Assembly (NCBI RefSeq): GCF_025128055.1
Contig: NZ_JAHLYS010000036.1
Span: 62,001-126,000 of the forward strand
Length of the DNA stretch: 64,000 bases
Direction of reading: 5' to 3'
From: Synechococcus sp. CS-1329
GTDB lineage: Bacteria > Cyanobacteriota > Cyanobacteriia > PCC-6307 > Cyanobiaceae
Shown here: piece after piece, positions 58,187 to 64,000 of the stretch
How positions within the stretch are numbered: position 1 is the stretch's first letter
Layout of the letters: every line of letters begins with the position of its first letter
Notes under the pieces: model-generated
What the model was told of the DNA's origin: nothing
The model's database searches: none
Seen by the model: only the letters and a program-made list of their open reading frames with translations
Made by a program: the position numbers and the translations under genes

Positions 58187-58648
58187 GGCCGCCAGCTCGC
58201 TGACGTGCCGTTTGACGCCGAATTCCCCATCGGCCACCTCCACGCTGTAGATGCGGGCCGGCGTGCGCAGCGGGATGGTGGTGGAGAACCGACAGCCTCG
58301 ATAGAACCAGGTTCCGTCAGCTTCTCGCTCCTTGGCCAGCACCTTCCCAGCCCCCAGGACACCCGAGCCGATCACGTCGCCCCGTTCGTCACGGATCACC
58401 ACCTCGGCGGTGGGACTGACCCGTCGGTACTCGCCGATGCCCTGGCAGGCGAGGGTGTCGGCATCGAAACTCATGGCCCGCTGACCAGCGGTCGACACCG
58501 GCGTCCGCAGGGACTTCTGGTTGCTGGAGGCCACGATGAAAGTGAGGTCAAGGGACTGAGGGGGGTCATGCCGCCCGCAGCCGCTGAGCAGAACCAGCCC
58601 GCAGAGGGCGCCGGTTCGAGCAGAGATCATCGAGGGGCGGAATCGCAT
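58154..58648 (-). CDS. Lipoprotein of unknown function
   Basis: The 164-aa product has a signal peptide with the lipobox LLSGC (Cys24), so it should be anchored in a membrane. The mature domain is beta-rich (LDLTFIVASSNQKSLRTPVS; SFDADTLACQGIGEYRRVSP; EVVIRDERGDVIGSGVLGAG; FYRGCRFSTTIPLRTPARIY), similar in outline to small immunoglobulin-like or transthyretin-like sheets. No family is recognised. The start overlaps the preceding minus-strand gene by 22 bp, and its last 33 bp overlap the convergent ligase gene. Confidence 0.75.
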   Translation of the reverse strand: MRFRPSMISARTGALCGLVLLSGCGRHDPPQSLDLTFIVASSNQKSLRTPVSTAGQRAMSFDADTLACQGIGEYRRVSPTAEVVIRDERGDVIGSGVLGAGKVLAKEREADGTWFYRGCRFSTTIPLRTPARIYSVEVADGEFGVKRHVSELAASSGAVVIDLE

Positions 58649-59763
58649 GAAGCGGGGACATCGCCCCGGAGGATAGAGCGCATCTCTTCAGGGTCACGAA
58701 CCCGATCAAATCCCCAGTAGGGCTGCAACAGGGAGCGGAGGGCGGCGGCCGTGTCGCCAGCTGGCGCGGCAGGGGCCGACCCCACCTGGCGGCTGAGAAG
58801 GGCGGCCAACTGGCCGCTGAGCGCCAGGCGCTGTCCCCACTCAACGGCCTCGACGTCGGCCTGACCGGGCCGCAGGGCGGAGAGGTCCTGCTCTGGAGCC
58901 ACGTCGATCCAGTGCAGATCAAGATCCAGCGCCACTCCGTAGCCCAGGTGGGTGCCGAAGGCATTGGTCGCCAGGCCCTGACAGAGCTCCATCAAGGTGC
59001 GCAGGGCATCGAGGAACCAGGGGTTGGAGCGGTGGCCGTTGCAGGCCACGATCCAGTCATCTGGCAGAGCGGGGCACTCGGGGTCTTTCCAATGCCTCAG
59101 CCAGATCACCGAGCGGTAGCCCCCGGCCGCCTGGATCCCACGGACGGCGTCGAGGCAGGCGGAGAGATCCATCCGGCGCTCCACCGCATCCCAGCTGTGG
59201 GCCAGCACCACCAGCAGAGTGGGGCCAAGCTGGCCCCGCAGCGCCTCCTGCCGCTGCGGGGCCAGCAACGAGCGGGCGTAGGCGATCCAGGGGCCAATCG
59301 CCAGGGCCGGCTGGCCGAACCGCTCCTGGACCCACTGGGCCCGGAGGGGTCCCATGCACAGGAAAGCCTTCGACCAGGGCCTGGGGCTCTCGAAGCCCGA
59401 CTCCCGCGACACCTTCAGCCCATGCTCGAGCAGCAAGGGCAGGGGGGTCCCCACCAGCTCCAGTCCGGCGTGCCGCTTGAGCAGGATGTCGTGGCCATAG
59501 TGGTGCGACGACTTCTCGCGCTCACGCCGGGCCGGGGTGTGGAAGGCCGGCAGATCACAACTGGAGCGAAAGCGTCCCCCCTCCCAGAGGTCGTGGCAGA
59601 CCCGGGGAGCGAAGGGCTCGCTGTGGAAGGCCTGGTGCACCAGGCCGGCATAGGCGGCCAACGCCTCCTGCTCCTGCCCTTCGCCCAGGAACCGCCGTCT
59701 CTGGCCCTTCAGCCACCAGTGGAAATCCTCCCGCCGGCGCCTGAGCAGGCCACTCCTAAGCAT
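58627..59763 (-). CDS. Uncharacterised polysaccharide-biosynthesis-type protein
   Basis: No firm family is recognised. The 378-aa soluble protein has a basic N-terminus (RSGLLRRRREDFHWWLKGQR) and HYGHDILLKRHAGLELVGTP followed by LLEHGLKVS, a pattern I associate with capsule/LPS transferases of the CMP-sugar kind. Later motifs are QPALAIGPWIAYARSLL, LLVVLAHSWDAVERRMDLSA, and ATNAFGTHLGYGVALDLDLH, which resembles a GT-B nucleotide-binding end. It sits directly before kdsC (8-bp overlap), so a transferase using a Kdo-type sugar is attractive but unproven. Confidence 0.62.
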   Translation of the reverse strand: MLRSGLLRRRREDFHWWLKGQRRRFLGEGQEQEALAAYAGLVHQAFHSEPFAPRVCHDLWEGGRFRSSCDLPAFHTPARREREKSSHHYGHDILLKRHAGLELVGTPLPLLLEHGLKVSRESGFESPRPWSKAFLCMGPLRAQWVQERFGQPALAIGPWIAYARSLLAPQRQEALRGQLGPTLLVVLAHSWDAVERRMDLSACLDAVRGIQAAGGYRSVIWLRHWKDPECPALPDDWIVACNGHRSNPWFLDALRTLMELCQGLATNAFGTHLGYGVALDLDLHWIDVAPEQDLSALRPGQADVEAVEWGQRLALSGQLAALLSRQVGSAPAAPAGDTAAALRSLLQPYWGFDRVRDPEEMRSILRGDVPASCDSAPR

Positions 59764-60337
59764 TGGTGTCCGTCCAGCCTTGGCGCAACAGGGCGTTCAT
59801 CCGGCCGCGGCGGCGCGCAATCGCTTCGGCCAGGGCGCGGATGGCGCCATGGCCACCGGGTTGAGGCAGCACCAGGTCGGCCCGGCGGCGAAACCAGCCT
59901 GGCGCATCCGCCGGAGTGAGCAGCAGCCCGACGTGATCGCGCACCACCAGATCATTGAGGTCGTCGCCCACATAGGCCGTCTCACTCGGCGCCACACCCA
60001 GCAGCCCGCCCAGCTCGACGATGGCGGCGGCCTTGTCCTTCACGCCCACCAGGGCATGGCGAATGCGCAGGTGGGCGGCACGCAGCTGGGTGGCCCCGCC
60101 GCGGCCGCCACTGAGGCAGGCCACCTCGATGCCCAGCGACTGAATCAGACGGATGCCCAGGCCATCGCGCACGTCGAAGCGCTTGAGCGGTTCACCCTCG
60201 GATCCGTAATACAGACCGCCATCAGTGAGCACACCATCGACATCGAGCACCAACAGGCGCAGCCCATCGAGGCGGCGGCCACAGACCAGCAACCCGAGCT
60301 GGAAACGCAGTTGACGCAGAAGGGAGGAGTGCTGCAC
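59756..60337 (-). CDS. kdsC: 3-deoxy-D-manno-octulosonate 8-phosphate phosphatase KdsC
   Basis: KdsC removes phosphate from Kdo-8-phosphate. The 193-aa HAD-family protein has motif I LLVLDVDGVLTDGGLYYG, FDVRDGLGIRLIQSLGIEVA, the conserved VKDKAAAI region and motif III/IV AYVGDDLNDLVVRDHVGLLL. It is small and without a cap domain, as expected for the tetrameric C0 group. The start is GTG at 60337. It lies 29 bp after kdsA on the same strand, and overlaps the polysaccharide-type gene by 8 bp. Confidence 0.95.
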   Translation of the reverse strand: MQHSSLLRQLRFQLGLLVCGRRLDGLRLLVLDVDGVLTDGGLYYGSEGEPLKRFDVRDGLGIRLIQSLGIEVACLSGGRGGATQLRAAHLRIRHALVGVKDKAAAIVELGGLLGVAPSETAYVGDDLNDLVVRDHVGLLLTPADAPGWFRRRADLVLPQPGGHGAIRALAEAIARRRGRMNALLRQGWTDTNA

Positions 60338-60366
60338 AGGGGATGGCTGGAAGGCGGCCAGGGGGC

Positions 60367-61179
60367 CTAGAGCGTGCTGACCGCGACTGGGGCCTGCTGG
60401 AGCGGCGCGCGGATCGCCAACAGCTGCTCCAGCAGAGGTTCAAGCCGGTGCAGGGGCACCATGTTCGGCCCATCACTGAGGGCCTGGTCCGGATCGGGAT
60501 GCACCTCCATGAACAGCCCGTCCACCCCGACGGCCACAGCGGCGCGGGCCAGGGGAGCCACGAATTCCCGCTGTCCTCCACTGCTGGTGCCCTGTCCACC
60601 GGGCTGCTGCACCGAATGGGTGGCGTCGAAGATCACCGGGCAGCCCAGGTCAGCGAGCTGGGGCAGGCTGCGGAAATCCACCACCAGGGTGTTGTAACCG
60701 AAGCTGTTTCCTCGCTCCGTCAACCAGATCTCGGGAGCACCCGCCTGCCTGAGCTTGGTCACCACCTGGGCCATGTCCCAGGGGGCGAGAAACTGACCCT
60801 TCTTGACGTTGATGACCTTGTCGGTGCCGCTGGTGGCCTCGGCGGCGGCGATCAACAGGTCGCTCTGACGGCAGAGAAACGCCGGGATCTGCAGCACATC
60901 CACCACCTCCGCCACGGGGGCAGCCTGCTGGCTTTCGTGGATATCGGTGAGCACGCGCAGGCCGTAGCGCCGCTTGACTTCGGAAAGAACATCCAGGCCA
61001 GCCGCAACACCCGGCCCGCGGAAGGAACGGCCCGAGCTGCGATTGGCCTTATCAAAACTTGCCTTAAAGATGTAAGTGATGCCCAAGCGATCCGTGATGG
61101 CCTTCACTTTCTCGGCGATCTCGAACACCAGATCTGGGCTCTCGATCACACAGGGACCAGCGATCAGGGTGAAAGTCAT
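60367..61179 (-). CDS. kdsA: 3-deoxy-8-phosphooctulonate synthase KdsA
   Basis: KdsA condenses phosphoenolpyruvate with arabinose-5-phosphate to Kdo-8-phosphate. The 270-aa protein begins [20 protein letters not shown], followed by [40 protein letters not shown] and [14 protein letters not shown]. Cys10 in AGPCVIES is the position that carries Asn in metal-independent enzymes, so this should be the metal-dependent class. It is followed by kdsC; kdsD and kdsB are 16-18 kb away. Confidence 0.96.
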   Translation of the reverse strand: MTFTLIAGPCVIESPDLVFEIAEKVKAITDRLGITYIFKASFDKANRSSGRSFRGPGVAAGLDVLSEVKRRYGLRVLTDIHESQQAAPVAEVVDVLQIPAFLCRQSDLLIAAAEATSGTDKVINVKKGQFLAPWDMAQVVTKLRQAGAPEIWLTERGNSFGYNTLVVDFRSLPQLADLGCPVIFDATHSVQQPGGQGTSSGGQREFVAPLARAAVAVGVDGLFMEVHPDPDQALSDGPNMVPLHRLEPLLEQLLAIRAPLQQAPVAVSTL

Positions 61180-61254
61180 CAGGGCAGCGGCAGAATCGGG
61201 AGATGGACTGAACGAACTGGGGTTGAACCCGCCAAGCTCAGGAGAAGCTAAGGA

Positions 61255-63141
61255 TCAGGATCCAACGAGTTTGCGCTCCAGCGAGGCGAGATCCCTGAAG
61301 GAATCGGAGCGTTCCACCAATTCGCGGAAATTACCGGACGCCTTGATTCGGCCCTGGTGGAACTCATAGATGCGGTCGCAGCGCATCACCGTGGAGAGGC
61401 GATGGGCGATCACCACAGTGGTACATCTCCGACCGATCACATCAAGGGCTTCAATCACATCACTCTCGGTGCGATTGTCGAGGGCACTGGTGGCTTCATC
61501 CAGCAGCAGAAACTCCGAACCTCGATAAAATGAGCGTGCCAGAGCGAGGCGCTGGCGCTGCCCACCGGACAACTGCAGCCCGTTCTCTCCGATCGGGGTG
61601 TGCAGGCCATAGGGAAATTCACTGACGAATTCATCCAGTTGGGCGGCCTCCAGTGCCGCCCAGACCGAATCCTGATCGATCTCATCGGCAGGCTGGCCGA
61701 AAGCCACGTTCTCAAGAACACTGGCATCCAGCAGATTGATGAATTGAGGAACCTGGGAGCAGCAGGCTTGCCAGGCCGGCACGTCGAAGCTGGAGACGGG
61801 AATGCCATCGAGGGAGAGGTGGCCCTTGCCGGGGCTGAGCAAAGCCAGCAGCAGCTGGGCCGTGGTGGTTTTGCCACTGCCGGTGGCCCCCACGAACGCC
61901 ACACGGGAGCCCACGGGAATGCTGAGATCAATCCCTTTGAGCACCCAGTCATGGGAGCCCGGATAGGCGTACCAGACATCCTCCAGTCCGATCGTGCGTG
62001 TGGGCATCACGCCTTTGGGGGAGGGAACACCAGGATCCCCCAGGACCGGAAGTCCCGCGGGCAGCGTCAGGTACTCAATGGTCTTGTCGATCACCGGCAG
62101 ACCGCCACGCAGCTGGTTGAGCGAACTGAAGAACTCCTGCAGAGGGGGAGTGAGTCGCAGGGCTGCAATCGCCAGAGAGGAGATGAAAGGGATGATCTCC
62201 GTGACGCTGGAGCGATTCCCATTCAGCAGAGCAGGAACAGCGCCAACAGCGAAGATCAGGGTGATGCCCAAGGGTTCAATCAAAAAGCGGGGCACCACCG
62301 GCAACAGCTCGGCCGACCAGGCATACTCCTTGGCCTTTTCGCCGGTTTCAATAAAAGCCTTGCGGAAGAAGGCTTCTGAGCCGGTGAGCTTGATGTCGCG
62401 AATGGAGCCGAGTGACTCGAGCAGGATGTGGGCCGTGCGGGCCTCCAGCCGCAGCTTCTGCTTGGAGGCATGGCGCAGGTAGGGGGTGATCAGCTGTGAG
62501 AGCACCAGATAGGAGCCGACCAGCGACACGATCAGCACCACAGCCGACCAGCGGCCGATCACCAGCACCCCGAAGGAAAGCAACAGAATCGAGAAGATAC
62601 TGCTAAACATCTTCAGCAGAGGATTGACTACCGAATTAGACGTTTTTTTGATATGGCTCAGCAGCATCGCCGATAATTTGGCCGTGCTCCTTGAAAGGTG
62701 ATATTCATAACCCTGAGCCAGAACATTGGCATGGATCTTATTTGAAAGGTCGATCCATACCCTGGCCGTGAGGCGCTGCTGGAAGAACTGCAGACCGAGC
62801 TTGCTGAACGAGGCCGCCCAGGCCAGCAGGGCAAACAGCAGGATGAGCCAGATGCTCTGGTCGATCTCATCACCGCCGAAAATGCGCACCCCGGGGATGC
62901 GATCCTCAAGGGGTCGGCCGACGAGCGCTCCCATCAACCGAGCGATCACTCCGACGGAGGCCAGGTCGATCAGACCAGGCAGAATCGACAGAGGCACCAG
63001 GATCTTCAGCTGCTTGATCCGTTCCCGGGGCAGGAATGTGAGCAGGGTGCGCAGCTGTCGGTACGTCCGGCTCTTCGAGAGCGGGTTCAATCGCCTGACG
63101 GACTCAACGGTGGTCACAACCCTATGGGAGGCGACCACCAT
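61255..63141 (-). CDS. ABC transporter, fused permease and ATPase
   Basis: The 628-aa half-transporter has an N-terminal membrane domain with about six hydrophobic helices (LKILVPLSILPGLIDLASVG, WLILLFALLAWAASFSKLGL, ILLLSFGVLVIGRWSAVVLI) and a C-terminal ATPase. Walker A is FVGATGSGKTTTAQLLLALL, the signature LQLSGGQRQRLALARSFYRG, and Walker B FLLLDEATSALDNRTESD, with the His switch in VIAHRLSTV. The type is MsbA/PglK-like and could export a lipid-linked glycan. Composition is slightly lower in G+C. Its start overlaps the stop of the glycosyltransferase gene by 20 bp. Confidence 0.9.
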   Translation of the reverse strand: MVVASHRVVTTVESVRRLNPLSKSRTYRQLRTLLTFLPRERIKQLKILVPLSILPGLIDLASVGVIARLMGALVGRPLEDRIPGVRIFGGDEIDQSIWLILLFALLAWAASFSKLGLQFFQQRLTARVWIDLSNKIHANVLAQGYEYHLSRSTAKLSAMLLSHIKKTSNSVVNPLLKMFSSIFSILLLSFGVLVIGRWSAVVLIVSLVGSYLVLSQLITPYLRHASKQKLRLEARTAHILLESLGSIRDIKLTGSEAFFRKAFIETGEKAKEYAWSAELLPVVPRFLIEPLGITLIFAVGAVPALLNGNRSSVTEIIPFISSLAIAALRLTPPLQEFFSSLNQLRGGLPVIDKTIEYLTLPAGLPVLGDPGVPSPKGVMPTRTIGLEDVWYAYPGSHDWVLKGIDLSIPVGSRVAFVGATGSGKTTTAQLLLALLSPGKGHLSLDGIPVSSFDVPAWQACCSQVPQFINLLDASVLENVAFGQPADEIDQDSVWAALEAAQLDEFVSEFPYGLHTPIGENGLQLSGGQRQRLALARSFYRGSEFLLLDEATSALDNRTESDVIEALDVIGRRCTTVVIAHRLSTVMRCDRIYEFHQGRIKASGNFRELVERSDSFRDLASLERKLVGS

Positions 63142-64000
63142 TCCCGACCCGAAGCGGCCAGCGCCTTAGCCGCCCCCGCACCTGCCGCAGCCTCAGGCTC
63201 CAGCCGGGGGGCGAGCGCAGGGCCGCAGCCTGACCCTGGAGCAGCCGGCTCCAGTGGGCATCCATCTCCTCGAGCGCCCGCTCCCAGCGGTGTCGCAGCG
63301 CCAGCTCCGAGCAGCCCTCCAGCAGCCGCTCCAGCCGTGCCGGCGGGGGAAGCCAAGCGCCGGGGTCAGCCACGGCCGCCGCGATCCGCTCCAGATCAGC
63401 CTCCATGGTCCCGCAGCCGATCTGATGGCCGAGCAGGCCGGGATCAAGGCTGTCGGCCAGGGCGTGATTGAGGCTGCTGAACAGGACGCAACCACAGGCC
63501 AGGGCCTCGATCGGCGGCAGTCCGAAACCCTCGCTGACGCCGCGCCCCCGCCAGTAGTCGGCCGAGTCGTAGAGCACCACCGCAGCGCTGTTGAACAGAC
63601 CGACCAGGTCCTCCACCCAGCCCCGTTGGACCTCCACCCGCAGCCCCCTGGCCCGCAGGGCAGGAACGAGCCGATCCAGCACGTAGGCGCTGCACTTGCG
63701 CTCCTGCACCAGCACGTCGATGGGGCGTGGCCCCGCGGCGCCCTGCTCGCGCCGACGCTCCCCCCGCTCCAACCACGCAGCCTCCAGGGCATTGGGCACC
63801 AGGAAGAGGGGATTGCGGGCGGCCCTCTCCCCCCAGTATCCAAGGGTGTTGCGACTCACCGCCAGCACAGGGACACCGGGCGGCAGCCCAAAACCATAGC
63901 CGCTGCTGTGGGCGTGGTAAGCCACGGGCCGACCGCACAGCCGGCGCAACAGCCGGGGCACATCAAAACCCCAGCTGACGATCCAGAGGCTGTGGGCCGG
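63122..64000 (-). CDS. Glycosyltransferase, GT4-like, N-terminus beyond window
   Basis: The visible 292 residues form the C-terminal part of a GT-B enzyme. The frame continues without stop to the right edge as AHSLWIVSWGFDVPRLLRRL, so the start lies outside; GTG at 63961 is internal. The motifs are YHAHSSGYGFGLPPGVPVLA, PLFLVPNALEAAWLERG, VLVQERKCSAYVLDRLVPAL and EGFGLPPIEALACGCVLFSS with the E-x7-E pair. It belongs to the surface-polysaccharide locus and precedes the ABC transporter by a 20-bp overlap. Confidence 0.85.
   Translation of the reverse strand, partial: PAHSLWIVSWGFDVPRLLRRLCGRPVAYHAHSSGYGFGLPPGVPVLAVSRNTLGYWGERAARNPLFLVPNALEAAWLERGERRREQGAAGPRPIDVLVQERKCSAYVLDRLVPALRARGLRVEVQRGWVEDLVGLFNSAAVVLYDSADYWRGRGVSEGFGLPPIEALACGCVLFSSLNHALADSLDPGLLGHQIGCGTMEADLERIAAAVADPGAWLPPPARLERLLEGCSELALRHRWERALEEMDAHWSRLLQGQAAALRSPPGWSLRLRQVRGRLRRWPLRVGNGGRLP

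Overview
The window comes from a cyanobacterium, most likely a high-G+C picocyanobacterium of the Cyanobium / non-marine Synechococcus type. It carries photosystem genes (psaC at 21.5 kb, psbK at 12.7 kb), several cyanobacteria-restricted small families (DUF1997, DUF3155, DUF4079, DUF3188-like), a cyanobacterial-length IspH, and very G+C-rich coding sequence. HIP1-type GCGATCGC palindromes occur, for example near 24146 and 27143. No tRNA, rRNA or CRISPR array was seen.

Region 1 (1-25.4 kb) is core metabolism in short operons: murJ (cut by the left edge), sfsA, amt with a strong terminator, ispH, DUF1997, DUF4079, purH, an esterase, DUF3155, a Hik2/CSK-like histidine kinase, cobS, tgt-psbK, a WecG-type glycosyltransferase, a 1108-aa phosphorylase-kinase-alpha-like GH15 protein, a Gfo/Idh oxidoreductase, a CNNM/CorC protein overlapping glmS, psaC, and acpP-fabF-tktA. 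The apparent intrinsic terminator of psbK lies inside the coding sequence of the convergent wecG-like gene.

Region 2 (25.5-35.8 kb) is accessory and, by eye, partly lower in G+C. It holds a fused GT2-GtrA protein, then a split GT2 + GtrA pair, a decayed IS3-family transposase fragment and a small lipoprotein. A tight four-gene run follows (MscS channel, patatin-like lipase, P-loop-less ATPase-like winged-helix protein, second MscS channel), then a J-domain protein next to an HNH-nuclease-like protein, and a VOC-family enzyme. The mechanosensitive-channel/lipase operon and the J-domain/HNH pair are the best candidates for poorly described systems. A perfect TGTGA-N6-TCACA palindrome lies upstream of the channel operon.

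Region 3 (35.8-46.6 kb) returns to core genes. It has thiC under a TPP riboswitch, a compact ruvB-TPR-M20-DUF3188-HEAT run with 1-22 bp overlaps, smpB, kdsD and kdsB, and a CCA-enzyme/HIT/glycosyltransferase run.

Region 4 (45.9-64 kb) is a surface-polysaccharide locus. It contains at least six glycosyltransferase-like proteins, a sulfotransferase, two neighbouring O-antigen-ligase-like membrane proteins, a lipoprotein, an uncharacterised polysaccharide-type protein, kdsC, kdsA and a fused ABC exporter. The helicase gene pcrA sits in its middle. Together with kdsD/kdsB at 42-44 kb, the window encodes every step from ribulose-5-phosphate to CMP-Kdo.
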